A stretch of 64,000 nucleotides of DNA from Bradyrhizobium sp. 195 (GCF_023101665.1 NZ_CP082161.1:6882001-6946000), one strand, 5' to 3'; shown: positions 9,068 through 17,644, counted from the first letter of the stretch. The notes: generated by a model from the sequence alone, not told the origin. Translations and numbers: made by a program.

Positions 9068-9841
9068 CTAGTATCTGGCGATGATGGGACCGCCAAAGCG
9101 GTAGTTCAACCGCACGAGGCCAATGTCGACGTCCTGGCCGATGCGCTCCCTGCGGGTGAAGGCGCCGGCAGCCACGCCGCCAAAAGCCCCGGTCGCGGCG
9201 AACGTGACATCGCGATGGCCGAGGAAGATGTGGTCGTACTCCACGCCCAGCGACCAGTTCGGAGCCAAGCCGAATTCGAGGCCGGCGCCGATGACACCGC
9301 CCCAACGCGTTTCGCTGGCCCGGTCGAACTCGACGCCGGTGACGACGTCGTTGGTCCGATATTTGTCGGCCACCACCGCGCCGCCGCCCTTCACGTACAA
9401 GAGGACATTGTTCCAGGCATAGCCAACTTGCCCGGTGATCAGGCCGAACCCTTCGACTTGAGAACGATTGCGAAGACCGGTCGGCGGGAAAAGCACGGTG
9501 GTGATATTGTCACCCGTGAAGTCCGCCCAGTTGCCCTGGCCTTCGACGCCGAACACCCAGTTGGCAGACTGCCAACGGAAACCGGCCTGCCCGCCGGCCG
9601 TGCCGCCCGTGGCATCGTGGCACCCTTCGGGAACGATGACGCCAAGGCCGGGCGAAATCAGATCCCAGCACTTGCGGCTCGATCCGCCGCCGCCGTTGAC
9701 GCCGATGTAGAAGCCGCTCCAATCGTAAACGGCAGCGACCATCGGTGGCGCCTTGGTATAGGGACGCGCCGCCAGATCGGCGGCGTTCGCGCTGGTGCAG
9801 GCCATCCCGAATGCTGCAACGGACAACAGGAACTTCTTCAT
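9068..9841 (-). CDS. Outer-membrane beta-barrel protein, Omp25/31-like
   Basis: 257 residues. A signal peptide (MKKFLLSVAAFGMACTSANA) is followed by the linker typical of rhizobial surface proteins (ADLAARPYTKAPP) and then YDWSGFYIGVNGG, which opens the barrel. The chain ends in an aromatic residue (GGPIIARY), as expected for BAM-dependent barrels. Alternating polar/apolar strands such as WSLGVEYDHIFLG recur. It probably forms an 8-stranded surface barrel; no substrate can be assigned. Members of this family are numerous in Bradyrhizobium. Confidence 0.85.
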   Translation of the reverse strand: MKKFLLSVAAFGMACTSANAADLAARPYTKAPPMVAAVYDWSGFYIGVNGGGGSSRKCWDLISPGLGVIVPEGCHDATGGTAGGQAGFRWQSANWVFGVEGQGNWADFTGDNITTVLFPPTGLRNRSQVEGFGLITGQVGYAWNNVLLYVKGGGAVVADKYRTNDVVTGVEFDRASETRWGGVIGAGLEFGLAPNWSLGVEYDHIFLGHRDVTFAATGAFGGVAAGAFTRRERIGQDVDIGLVRLNYRFGGPIIARY

Positions 9842-9983
9842 CGGCGTCCCCCACGAATCTCATACGAAATGCAATGGCCTGATCTTATCCATTTTCCAGG
9901 GTTTGGATGTGATCCACGTGCAACACCTTGAGGCCACTTTGCTGCGGCAAACCCGTTTTGCCACCCAATTCCGGAAGTAGCGC

Positions 9984-10757
9984 ATGGCGACCATCTTCAT
10001 CACCGGCAGCACCGATGGCCTCGGCCGGGCGGCGGCGCAATCGCTGCTTGATCAAGGACATCGCGTGGTGCTGCACGCGCGCACGGCCGATCGTGCCGAC
10101 GCGCTCGGCGAGCTGAGGTCGCGTGTCCAGGGCATCGTGGTCGGCGATCTCAAGAGTGCGGCCGAGACGAAGGCTATCGCCGATCAGGTCAATGCGATCG
10201 GGCGCATGGATGCGATCATCCACAACGCCGGCGTCTACATGCGGCCCAGCCGCGGCGCGACGCCGGAAGGCCACGCCGAAACGCTCGCCATCAACACGCT
10301 TGCGCCATACATGCTGACGGCGCTGATCGAGCGCCCCGGCCGATTGGTGTATCTCAGCAGCGGATTGCACAGGGGTGGAGAGGGTTCGCTTGGCGACCTC
10401 GACTGGAGCAAGCGACCCTGGGATTCGGCCAAGGCCTATGCCGAGAGCAAGCTCCACGTGGTCGCGCTCGCCTTCGCGCTGGCGCGGCGCTGGCCCAAGG
10501 TGCTGAGCAACGCCGTTGATCCCGGCTGGGTGCGCACGAAGATGGGCGGCGCGGGCGCGCCGGTCGATATCGACACCGGACAGCGGACGCAAACCTGGCT
10601 CGCGGTGAGCCAGGAGCCCGCCGCCTTGGTGACGGGGCGCTATTGGCATCATCTCGAACAGCAGCAGCCGGCCAGCGAGGCGACCGACCCGACATTTCAG
10701 GACGCGCTCATCGGTCAATTAAGCAAGCTGACGGGCGTTGAGCTGCCGGAGGTGTAG
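9984..10757 (+). CDS. Short-chain dehydrogenase/reductase (SDR)
   Basis: 257 residues of Rossmann fold. The NAD(P) loop is TGSTDGLG at about residues 7-14, the strand-4 motif is HNAGVY (NAG variant), a Ser precedes the catalytic pair (YLSSGL), and the active-site YxxxK is YAESK. The C-terminal third (PGWVRTKMGG) is also SDR-like. The substrate is unknown. The gene is isolated; the next gene is convergent. Confidence 0.8.
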   Translation: MATIFITGSTDGLGRAAAQSLLDQGHRVVLHARTADRADALGELRSRVQGIVVGDLKSAAETKAIADQVNAIGRMDAIIHNAGVYMRPSRGATPEGHAETLAINTLAPYMLTALIERPGRLVYLSSGLHRGGEGSLGDLDWSKRPWDSAKAYAESKLHVVALAFALARRWPKVLSNAVDPGWVRTKMGGAGAPVDIDTGQRTQTWLAVSQEPAALVTGRYWHHLEQQQPASEATDPTFQDALIGQLSKLTGVELPEV

Positions 10758-10778
10758 CGCACAATCACGGAGCGGGCT

Positions 10779-11456
10779 TCACACCGCCCGCTGTGGCCGC
10801 CACGCCGTGTAGAGACCGACCAGTGTCCCCATCGCGACCAGCGCAGCGGCGAGCAGCACCTGCAATTCGCCGTCGTCGGTGGGACCGACGGACGACACGA
10901 GCCTGGTGACGATGACGAACAGAATGCCCACAGCGGCCGCGGCACCCACACAGAGATAGGCGAGCTCGCGCGTCAGATTGCGGCCGAGAAGTCCGAGCGC
11001 CGTGAAATACATCGCGCAGGCGTTGGGATGAACGAACAAGGCAATGCGCGCGTAACGGCCGTAGGCGTCGAACAGCGACTCACAGCGGCTCAGTGCCGCT
11101 TTCGAAGCCACCCGCTGCAGGAACGGTCTGAAGAAGCGAGCCTGTCCGTAGCTGAGAACGGCGCCCACGATGATGGCGAGCCACGCCACGGCAAAGACGG
11201 AGCCATCCGCGGACTTCGGATTGAGCGCCGCGGACATCAGGATCAGCGCCGTTCCGGGGAAATAGCCGAAATACGGGAAGACCGACTCCAGCAGCACGCA
11301 GGCGAACATGAAGGCCGGAAACCACCATGACCCGGCCGCACCCTGGACGAGGGCGTTCAAGTCGAACAGGTTCGTCCTGTACAGGACGAGGTACATGCAC
11401 ATGGCCAGTCCAGCCAGCGCGTAGAACGGCAACGCTCCCGACAGAAACCGTCTCAT
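10779..11456 (-). CDS. Integral membrane protein, DedA/VTT-like
   Basis: 225 residues with about five hydrophobic segments. The stretch ESVFPYFGYFPGTALILMSA resembles the re-entrant Glu/Pro-Gly loop of DedA/VTT proteins. A later arm, GRYARIALFVHPNACAMY, sits where the family has its second half-helix (usually ending F.P..R). DedA proteins are linked to lipid-carrier flipping and membrane homeostasis. The usual Arg of the second motif is not obvious here, so this is a divergent member at best. Confidence 0.5.
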   Translation of the reverse strand: MRRFLSGALPFYALAGLAMCMYLVLYRTNLFDLNALVQGAAGSWWFPAFMFACVLLESVFPYFGYFPGTALILMSAALNPKSADGSVFAVAWLAIIVGAVLSYGQARFFRPFLQRVASKAALSRCESLFDAYGRYARIALFVHPNACAMYFTALGLLGRNLTRELAYLCVGAAAAVGILFVIVTRLVSSVGPTDDGELQVLLAAALVAMGTLVGLYTAWRPQRAV

Positions 11457-11586
11457 CCAACCATCAAACTTTGTTTGGCGGAGACGACGGCCTCGCGCTG
11501 TTCCGGATCATGCTTTAGGCGAATGGGATTGCTCCTGTCGATAGCGCCCTTTGCCGCGCAATCCTCGGTCCGGCCCTGCGCACGCG

Positions 11587-12069
11587 CTACGCGATTGCCA
11601 GAATCTCGATCTCCTGCGCGCCTGAGCCCGCGACATCGCCGACCGCCTTGCCCATCAGCGACGTCGCCACCGGCGCGACGAACGAGATCGTCCCCGCCTT
11701 AGGATCGGCTTCGTCCTCACCAACGATGCGATAGGTCTGCACGCGGCCGTCAGCGCGGCTGAAGGTCACGGTGCTGCCGAAGGCAACGATATCCGTCGAC
11801 GTCGGATCAGGGACGAGCTGCGCGGTGCGCAGGCGTTCCGTCAGATAGCGGGCGTCGCGCAAGGGCACGGCCGATTGCCGGCGCTTTTCGTTGACGTCCT
11901 CGATGGCTTGCGCGGCTTCATAGGCCGCGCGGGCTTCCGCAAGCTGCGTCTGCAACGCCTGCAGGCCTTTTTCCGTCACGAGGTTCGGATGCGGCGAGAT
12001 CGGGCGATCGGGCAACAGCGTCTCGGACGCGGTCTCGGCGCTTTCTTCCTTGGTAAAGGCGACGCTCAA
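11587..12069 (-). CDS. GreA/GreB-family transcription elongation factor
   Basis: 160 residues. The N-terminal part (VTEKGLQALQTQLAEARAAYE onward) forms the antiparallel coiled coil that enters the RNA polymerase secondary channel. The C-terminal domain (VAFGSTVTFSRADG, YRIVGEDEADPKAGTISF, then LMGKAVGDV) is the FKBP-like polymerase-binding fold, including the family signature SxxGxAxxGxxxGD in relaxed form. A 30-residue N-terminal extension is unusual. It is probably a paralogue of the housekeeping GreA. Confidence 0.8.
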   Translation of the reverse strand: MSVAFTKEESAETASETLLPDRPISPHPNLVTEKGLQALQTQLAEARAAYEAAQAIEDVNEKRRQSAVPLRDARYLTERLRTAQLVPDPTSTDIVAFGSTVTFSRADGRVQTYRIVGEDEADPKAGTISFVAPVATSLMGKAVGDVAGSGAQEIEILAIA

Positions 12070-12137
12070 TTTGGAATCCTGTCGAACTGTCTTGGCTGCC
12101 AGCGCGGGCGTGTTCCGCCGCCGGTGATCGAGCCAGA

Positions 12138-12623
12138 CTATATCTCAAGTTCGACGAAACGACGGAGCTTGAAGACGATATCAGGCATGGCCTGGCGGAA
12201 CCGTGTTGCATTCTGGAAATTGGTCGAAAACGGCGCGAAGGTGATCATCGCGTTCCAATGCCGGTAGCCATAGACCGTGACGGAGGCGCCGGTTGCCGGA
12301 AAATTCTCCAGCTTGCGCAGCTCACCCAGCACGAGATCGGCGATCGCTTCCGCAGGCAGCAGCTGCCTGCCATCCCGCGTCGTGATAATTTTCGCGGGCT
12401 GCTCGACCGGCTCTACGGCCGCCGGCGCAGCGTTGGGCACATCCTCCTGCCCGGTCGACACCACCTCGGCGATGGGCGCCGCAACCGCTTCCGCCCCGTT
12501 CAAAGGCACTGTCGGCGGCCCCTCGGCGAGCGGCGGCGGTGCAACACTTTCTGCGCGCTTGTTGCCTCCAAGGATGCTGCTGATCATGGCCACAAGGCCC
12601 GCATCCTTCACGTCGTCGCTCAT
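12138..12623 (-). CDS. Conserved hypothetical protein, Pro/Ala-rich linker
   Basis: 161 residues from the ATG at 12623, chosen because a strong GGGGGGA site lies just upstream; the adjacent ATG at 12626 is equally possible, and 47 further in-frame codons look non-coding. A short helical N-terminus (KDAGLVAMISSILGG) is followed by an Ala/Pro/Glu-rich linker, then a compact C-terminal domain (LLPAEAIADLVLGEL, VYGYRHWNAMITFAPFS, FRQAMPDIVFKLRRFVELEI). I do not recognise the domain. Confidence 0.65.
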   Translation of the reverse strand: MSDDVKDAGLVAMISSILGGNKRAESVAPPPLAEGPPTVPLNGAEAVAAPIAEVVSTGQEDVPNAAPAAVEPVEQPAKIITTRDGRQLLPAEAIADLVLGELRKLENFPATGASVTVYGYRHWNAMITFAPFSTNFQNATRFRQAMPDIVFKLRRFVELEI

Positions 12624-12775
12624 CATTCCCCCCGGGGTTCGGCCCACTCTAGCACTGCTCTCGCAGACCGCCACCGGGGATGTGAGGTCGGAAGCCGCCC
12701 GGTCCGGGCCGTCCTTCGATGGCGTGCGCTCGAAGGTGCCGGCGGCGCAACGAAGTCGCGCCGCCATGCGATCGG

Positions 12776-13111
12776 CTATTGCTTATCGAACGGAATATAT
12801 TGCTGGTACTGCTTGGGCACCGAGCTGCGATAGCGCGCGGGCACGGTGCCGCTGTCGACTGAGTGATCGATCTCCTGCTGCCGCGTCATCTTTTTCTTCG
12901 CCGGCTTCTTCGATGCGTTCTTCTTGGTGTCGGTCGGCTGGCTGGAGCTGTCGGTGGTCGCAGCCGGTGCCGTCGTCGCTGCCGGCGCAGTGCTAGTCGC
13001 CGCAGGCGCCGCGGTTCCGCCGGCTGCGGGCGCAGTCTGAGCCGACGCGAGCGGTGTTTGCATGATGAGCGCCAGTGCCGCTGTCGCGGCCAGCAAGTAT
13101 GACTTTTGCAT
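12776..13111 (-). CDS. Small secreted Ala/Thr-rich basic protein
   Basis: 111 residues from the ATG at 13111, which follows a GGAGG site; the ATG four codons earlier lies inside that site and is rejected. There is a signal peptide (to about ASA-QT), an Ala/Thr/Pro-rich repeat-like stretch, a Lys-rich segment (KKNASKKPAKKKMTRQQ) and a conserved-looking C-terminus (GTVPARYRSSVPKQYQQYIPF). It is probably a periplasmic or envelope-associated basic protein; the function is not recognised. Confidence 0.65.
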   Translation of the reverse strand: MQKSYLLAATAALALIMQTPLASAQTAPAAGGTAAPAATSTAPAATTAPAATTDSSSQPTDTKKNASKKPAKKKMTRQQEIDHSVDSGTVPARYRSSVPKQYQQYIPFDKQ

Positions 13112-13371
13112 CAGAACCTCCAAATTTGCCTGACCCGAACCAGGCCAAACCTAGGCCTGCGGCATCGACGCGTGCAAGTCTGTCAACATTAGGTCTGATC
13201 CTGCATGAGAACTGTGGCCGAGATCACATTGCTCTCCACCGGCTGCGTCACGATGTACCTCGCCTCGAACGCATCCGGCGTCGCGGCGACCAACACAGCA
13301 TGACCGTGCGTCAGACAGGCCACGGGAACGCCAAGGCCCGGCGTTCCACCCCCCAATCGACGGAGACTGAA

Positions 13372-13605
13372 ATGCGTCGCACCATTCTCACGCTTGCATC
13401 ATTCGCAACCTTGATCGCCGCCTCGTTGTCGGCGGCTCCGGCCCAGGCCGCCAGCGACCGATACTGCCTGCAAGGCCGCAGCTGGGGCTATCCCGGCAAC
13501 TGCCAGTTCGCCAGCTACCAGCAATGCGCGGCGAGCGCCTCCGGCACATCGGCCTATTGCGGCATCAATCCGCGGTACGCGTATTCGCAGCCCTACTCTT
13601 ACTGA
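13372..13605 (+). CDS. DUF3551-type small secreted protein
   Basis: 77 residues with signal peptide MRRTILTLASFATLIAASLS ending near AQA. The mature part contains four Cys (YCLQG, NCQFASYQQC, YCGIN) and ends in a Tyr/Ser-rich tail. This C...G-NC-F-S..QC pattern is typical of the DUF3551 proteins abundant in Bradyrhizobium; their function is unknown. The gene starts at the ATG at 13372 with GGAGA upstream; the longer open frame before it is not coding. Confidence 0.75.
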   Translation: MRRTILTLASFATLIAASLSAAPAQAASDRYCLQGRSWGYPGNCQFASYQQCAASASGTSAYCGINPRYAYSQPYSY

Positions 13606-13611
13606 TGAAGC

Positions 13612-13642
13612 GGCGGCGTGCGCGCACGACGCGCGCGCCGCC
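13612..13642 (+). terminator. Strong GC hairpin after the DUF3551 gene
   Basis: A 12-bp stem (GGCGGCGTGCGC paired with GCGCGCGCCGCC, one T-G pair) begins 6 bases after the stop at 13605. No T-run follows on the plus strand, so it may be a Rho-independent-like stabiliser rather than a classical terminator. Confidence 0.4.
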
Positions 13643-13737
13643 ACAGCCACAGCAAAACAGGCCTGAGCGAAGCGAGAATTGCGTTACCCAATTGGTCGGC
13701 GATGTGACAAGCTAGAATGCGGGCACTGGAGCATCGG

Positions 13738-14715
13738 ATGAAACGCAGGCAGCTCCTGACTCTTCTCGTAGGTGCGGCAACTGCCAGGCCGATCCGAAGT
13801 TTCGCGCAACAATCAGTCAAGCGACCGGTACTTGGCTTCCTAGTGGCAGGCTCGCAGGCCTCGCACGGAGCATGGGTGACGACCTTCGCGCAACGGCTGT
13901 CAGAACTCGGATGGGCAGACGGGCGCAATGTCAGGATCGAGTACAAGTGGGCGGCTGGGGATGTACAGAAGACTGAGGAGTTTGCAGGCGATTTCGTGCG
14001 GCAGAAGGTCGATGTAATCGTCACGTCGGCATACGGTGTAGTGGCCGCCAAACAGGCAACGTCTACCATCCCGATTGTATTTGCAGCCTACGGGGATGCC
14101 GTAGCCAACGGCTTTGCCGCAAGCCTCTCTCGACCCGGCGGCAACGTGACAGGACTTTCCGTCCAGCCAGGTGAGCTGAGCAGCAAACGTCTCGAACTAC
14201 TAAGGGAGGCTATTCCGAGCGTTCGGCGTCTCGCTGCATTGGTCAACATCAATTATGCAGGCCTCAAGCAAGAGCTCGCCGGTATGCGGGTCGCATCCGC
14301 AAGAATGAACATAGAGCTCAATGTGATCGAGATAGCGACAGCTAACGACATTGAGCCTGCGATGGCCAAATTGTCCGGCCACACCGATGCGCTATATGTT
14401 TACAGCGAGCCTCTTACCAACGCCAACAAAAGCCAAATAATTGCGGCGACCGCCTCCGCCAAAATCCCGACCATCTTCGCATTCAGAGAATTCGTCGACG
14501 CTGGGGGCTTGCTCTCGTACGGACCGAACTTCAGCGACCTTTTCAGTCGGGCTGCAGAGTATACGGACAAGATCTTGCGCGGAGCAACGCCAGCAGACAT
14601 GCCTATTCAGCAACCCGTGAAGTTTGACCTGATTATCAACCTCAGGGCGGCCAAGTCGCTGGGTGTTAGCATTTCAGATAGTGTTCTTATGCGCGCCGAT
14701 GAGGTGCTTGAATGA
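13738..14715 (+). CDS. Orphan ABC-type substrate-binding protein (DUF534/COG2984-like)
   Basis: 325 residues from the ATG at 13738 (GGAG 8 bases upstream; an in-frame ATG at 13717 lacks this). The RR-containing signal MKRRQLLTLLVGAATARP precedes a periplasmic-binding fold of the type found in the TrpX/DUF534 group: LGFLVAG, FAQRLSELGWADGRNVRIEY, STIPIVFAA, LSRPGGNVTGLS, and the C-terminal LRAAKSLGVSI..LMRADEV. No permease or ATPase gene is nearby. The base composition is less GC-rich than its neighbours. It is convergent with a paralogue. Confidence 0.8.
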   Translation: MKRRQLLTLLVGAATARPIRSFAQQSVKRPVLGFLVAGSQASHGAWVTTFAQRLSELGWADGRNVRIEYKWAAGDVQKTEEFAGDFVRQKVDVIVTSAYGVVAAKQATSTIPIVFAAYGDAVANGFAASLSRPGGNVTGLSVQPGELSSKRLELLREAIPSVRRLAALVNINYAGLKQELAGMRVASARMNIELNVIEIATANDIEPAMAKLSGHTDALYVYSEPLTNANKSQIIAATASAKIPTIFAFREFVDAGGLLSYGPNFSDLFSRAAEYTDKILRGATPADMPIQQPVKFDLIINLRAAKSLGVSISDSVLMRADEVLE

Positions 14716-14860
14716 CTGTAACCCGCTCCATTTGTCGACTTGGGATCACAGGCGGACGAACGAAGCTAGATCAGCGATGTCCGTTCTCGCTTTGAAAGCG
14801 TAGAAACAGGAAAGCAGCAAGGGCTAATTGCTGCTGTGAGTAATCCCAGCGTACCCGGTC

Positions 14861-15847
14861 TTATTCAATCACCTCGTCGGCGCGCATCAGGAACGATTCA
14901 GGAAGCTTCAGTCCGATCGCTTTCGCCGTTTTGAGGTTGACTGTCAGAAAGAACCGTGTGGGCTGCTCGATCGGCAAATCAGCAGGATTGGCTCCCTTGA
15001 AGATCTTGTCGACGAGCGCCGCCGAGCGGCGGAGGAAATCCTTGATGTCGTATCCATAACTGAGAGTCCCTCCGTCGACCACATATTCGCGGTGGCCAAA
15101 CGTCGTTGGCAGGTTGGCCTTCATCGCGAGCTCCGCAATACGTCTGCGATGCAGGGCGAAGACGGCATCAGTGATGACGACAACGGCCTCGACACGCTGT
15201 TGGGCAAAATGAACGAAGGCATTATCGATCTCGTCTGCGTTGCGCGCATCCGCTCGCCATATCTCAATAACGGTTCGTTGAGCCGCCGCCTGAGCCGTTG
15301 CCAGCCCCGGTACGGTCGTCGGGCTATCCGGGTTGGCAAGAACGCCGATACGCGCGAGCTTGGGCAGGATCTCCGATAAAAATTCAATCTGCTTGGAAAT
15401 CGTGCTCTCGTGTGAGGTCGCAAGGCCGGTGACATTGCCACCTGGCCTCGCAAGGCTGGAGACGAAGCCACTACCAACCGGATCGCTCACGTTACTCATG
15501 ATGATCGGTATAGTGCTCGTTGCGTTCCGCATCGCGGAAATGGCCGCAGGCGTGCCTAAGACGACAACATCGACATTCAAGCGAACCAGCTCGGCGGCAA
15601 GTTCGGGAAATCTGTCGTAACGTCCTTCGGCATAGCGGTATTCGACGACGTAGTCGCGCCCCTCAATATAGCCCAAATCGCGCAGCCCCTCGATGAGCCC
15701 GACACTGACCCGCGACGATCCGGCCGGCGTCCCTCCGATCAAGTGTCCGACGCGCCAGGGCTTTCGCACACCTCGCTGAGCCCGCACCGGGAGCGGCCAG
15801 GCTGCTACCATAGTGGCAATCGCTGCTATGATCTCTCGCCGTCGCAT
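14861..15847 (-). CDS. Orphan ABC-type substrate-binding protein (DUF534/COG2984-like)
   Basis: 328 residues, a paralogue of the convergent gene at 13738: RR signal MRRREIIAAIATMVAAWPLP, GLRDLGYIEGRDYVVEYRYAEG, STIPIIMSNVSDPVGSGF, LARPGGNVTGLA, and LKTAKAIGLKLPESFLMRADEVIE at the end. The two proteins clearly share the fold, but many positions differ, so they are not a recent duplication. No transporter partners lie nearby. It belongs to the same lower-GC stretch. Confidence 0.8.
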   Translation of the reverse strand: MRRREIIAAIATMVAAWPLPVRAQRGVRKPWRVGHLIGGTPAGSSRVSVGLIEGLRDLGYIEGRDYVVEYRYAEGRYDRFPELAAELVRLNVDVVVLGTPAAISAMRNATSTIPIIMSNVSDPVGSGFVSSLARPGGNVTGLATSHESTISKQIEFLSEILPKLARIGVLANPDSPTTVPGLATAQAAAQRTVIEIWRADARNADEIDNAFVHFAQQRVEAVVVITDAVFALHRRRIAELAMKANLPTTFGHREYVVDGGTLSYGYDIKDFLRRSAALVDKIFKGANPADLPIEQPTRFFLTVNLKTAKAIGLKLPESFLMRADEVIE

Positions 15848-16036
15848 CTCTCGCCCCTAAGCACGGACGAAGCACAATATCGGCTCTGCTAAGCGAGCTG
15901 ATATAAGGAAGAGATTGGGCTTGGCCCAAGGCCGGAAGGGCGCGGCCCGATGTCTCAGTCGGGTCTGATCCACATTTCGCGATCGTTCATTGAACCTGTC
16001 CTATCAGCCCGCTTGTGTTGGCAAGTAGGCAGGACG

Positions 16037-16190
16037 ATGAGCTCCTTTGACCCGATGGCCGCGGCGGTCGATTGGCTGGACGCGACCGCACAGCCAAGAT
16101 CGAGACGACGAGGGAGCGCTGATTTCATACGTGCAGGAAGGCGTTGTCAGCGCGGCTCTGAGGTTCAATGCCGCTGGTGACATCTCGTCG
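16037..16190 (+). pseudogene. Remnant of an NTF2/SnoaL-like small protein
   Basis: From an ATG at 16037 one frame reads MSSFDPMAAAVDWLDA, the typical beginning of small NTF2-like proteins in this genus. A second frame then gives EGALISYVQEGVVSAALRF followed by NAAGDI, which matches the end of the same family. The middle of the fold (about 50 residues) is missing and the frames do not join, so this is a deletion remnant. The family assignment is from remembered sequence pattern. Confidence 0.4.
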
Positions 16191-16279
16191 CACAGCCGCA
16201 GCCTTACGCATCAGGTTCCAACCGTCATTTCCATGGTGGCCGCGCCAGCGTGGATTCGAGCTTGCCGATAATTATTGCT

Positions 16280-16447
16280 TTAGTCGTTTGGCGAATTGCT
16301 TCGTCCGGTTCCCGCTCGAGGTTCCGACTGTCTTGCAATACGCTCGGCTGCGCTCACGCGAGTTCGCAAGTCTTCTAACTCTGAGAACTCGGAAAGAAGC
16401 CAGTCGAAACGCTGTTTCAGAACAGCCGTGCGATCATCAGCATCCAT
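16280..16447 (-). CDS. Small hypothetical protein
   Basis: 55 residues from the ATG at 16447: MDADDRTAVLKQRFDWLLSE, then FSELEDLRTRVSAAERIARQSEP. It would form an amphipathic helix or short coiled coil, and similar tiny helical proteins occur in Bradyrhizobium. No strong ribosome-binding site is visible and it sits inside a decayed segment, so it may itself be a relic. Confidence 0.4.
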   Translation of the reverse strand: MDADDRTAVLKQRFDWLLSEFSELEDLRTRVSAAERIARQSEPRAGTGRSNSPND

Positions 16448-16487
16448 TGTAGGCCCTACGACACGCAAGAGGACCCCGCCCTATAAC

Positions 16488-16680
16488 CGGGTAAACTGTG
16501 CAAGCCGAAAATGCGGTAGCGAGGCTGCAGTTCCTTACTGAACTGTCGCAGGCGCGTAGATGAACGATATCGCGGGAGGCATTGAGGTGGCGGCTGTCTG
16601 ATATCGAGGCGACGCTTCGTCTGCACCGATTGCGGCACCACGGCGGTGAGGTCAGGCCGAACTTCGATGATCGCCAATGA
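16488..16680 (+). pseudogene. Frameshifted remnant of a small zinc-ribbon protein
   Basis: Pieces in different frames line up as one protein: RVNCASRKCGSEAAV (16488-16538, then a stop), WRLSDIEA (16588-16611), RRFVCTDCG (16610-16636, shifted by one base) and GEVRPNFDDRQ ending at a stop at 16678-16680 in the earlier frame. The pattern of a first Cys pair, an LSDIE segment, a CxxC pair and a VRPNF end matches small zinc-ribbon proteins common in rhizobia. It is non-functional as it stands. Confidence 0.45.
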
Positions 16681-16999
16681 CGGCCCCGGCCGTGGGGGCT
16701 TCTGAGGGTGTGGAGGGCCGGGGCCGCTGGAGGTGCTTGGACCTTGGGGAAGGCCAAGCGCCCACAGTCTAGGAAAATTCGGCAATGAGCTCTGTTCGCT
16801 TTCGCACATTGGTAGATGGCTCCCTTGCGCAACCGGACAGCTGCAACAAGGAACATGCGGACTTGATTGAAAAAGCTCCGCGCGAATGCGGCGGAGGGCG
16901 CTCTCGTAACTGAGCTTCTGCTCTCACGAGCGGTCGAGGCTGTCCGGGTGGAGGGACTTCCGCTTTGTCCTCGAAATCTGACCCGCATGAGGACACGCG

Positions 17000-17518
17000 C
17001 TACTGCGCGGGGCCGAGCCCGATCTCCGCCAGCCGCGTCGCGAACCAGCGCGACTGCGCCTCATCGACGAGCCCGCTGACATAGACCTCCGACATCGTCA
17101 CCTGGTTCTTGTCCAGCACCAGCAGCACGCCGATCCAGTACGGAAACCAGACATGCACGTCGGTCAGCGCCCGCAGCTTGTGCTGGTCGTGCTCGAGCGG
17201 CGTGTGATTGCTGGCCTTGCGGATCTCGACCGTGAGCAGATTGTTCGGGATCTCGCGCTGATGCACGGCGACGTCAGGATAGATCGACTTTCCCAGATGG
17301 TCGTCGGTCGAGATGATGGTGCCGTGCGGCAGATGCAGCGTGCGCTCGCCGAGCCGATCGTAGTTGCAGTCGACCGACCAGCCGGAGAACTGCTTCTCCA
17401 GATGCACGGCGAAGCGGTGCGTGACCGCGCGCTCGCCGATGTCCTTTTCGAACAGGAAGCCTTCGTGGGCGTAGAAGTCCCGGAGCGCCGCGATCACCTT
17501 GTTCAGCTCGGTCTGCAT
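17000..17518 (-). CDS. Hypothetical protein with a PD-(D/E)XK nuclease-like core
   Basis: 172 residues from the ATG at 17518, preceded by GGAGG; the 32 codons before it lie in an intergenic repeat. An N-terminal acidic helix (GERAVTHRFAVHLEKQF) is followed by YPDVAVHQR (Asp82) and NNLLTVEIRKAS (Glu98), the spacing and context of a PD-(D/E)XK nuclease core (usual form: PDIIVH...LLVIEIKK). The lysine of E-x-K is Arg100 here, with Lys next to it, so activity is uncertain. No methylase or toxin partner is adjacent. Confidence 0.6.
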   Translation of the reverse strand: MQTELNKVIAALRDFYAHEGFLFEKDIGERAVTHRFAVHLEKQFSGWSVDCNYDRLGERTLHLPHGTIISTDDHLGKSIYPDVAVHQREIPNNLLTVEIRKASNHTPLEHDQHKLRALTDVHVWFPYWIGVLLVLDKNQVTMSEVYVSGLVDEAQSRWFATRLAEIGLGPAQ

Positions 17519-17541
17519 TTTGCCTCCGGGCGCAATCTTGA

Positions 17542-17623
17542 GTAGCCCGGATGAAGCGTAGCGCAATCCGGGTTCTCGCAAAACGCACGCGTCCCGGATT
17601 ACACTGCGCTCCATCCTGGCTAC
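17542..17623. repeat. Dispersed palindromic repeat, GTAGCCCGGATG family
   Basis: The left arm GTAGCCCGGATGAAGCGTAG and a right arm ending GCTCCATCCTGGCTAC form an imperfect long palindrome between two leftward genes. Other copies are at 28554-28639 and 37565-37640. Confidence 0.75.
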
Positions 17624-17644
17624 ATGAGGCGCGACCAGTCAGAC

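Larger units (their letters stand above)
15848..16999. other. Gene-poor, decayed segment
   Basis: Between the substrate-binding protein gene and the PD-(D/E)XK-like gene, about 1.1 kb holds no full-length gene. It contains a truncated NTF2-like remnant, one small leftward ORF and a frameshifted zinc-ribbon remnant, each listed separately. The rest shows no open frame or structure I can support. The base composition is lower in GC than the flanks. Confidence 0.6.

Noticed and set aside
8715..17000. Genomic island integrated at tRNA-Val
   Set aside because: No integrase gene and no second copy of the tRNA 3' end were seen downstream; the lower-GC patch begins 5 kb away, after ordinary genes.
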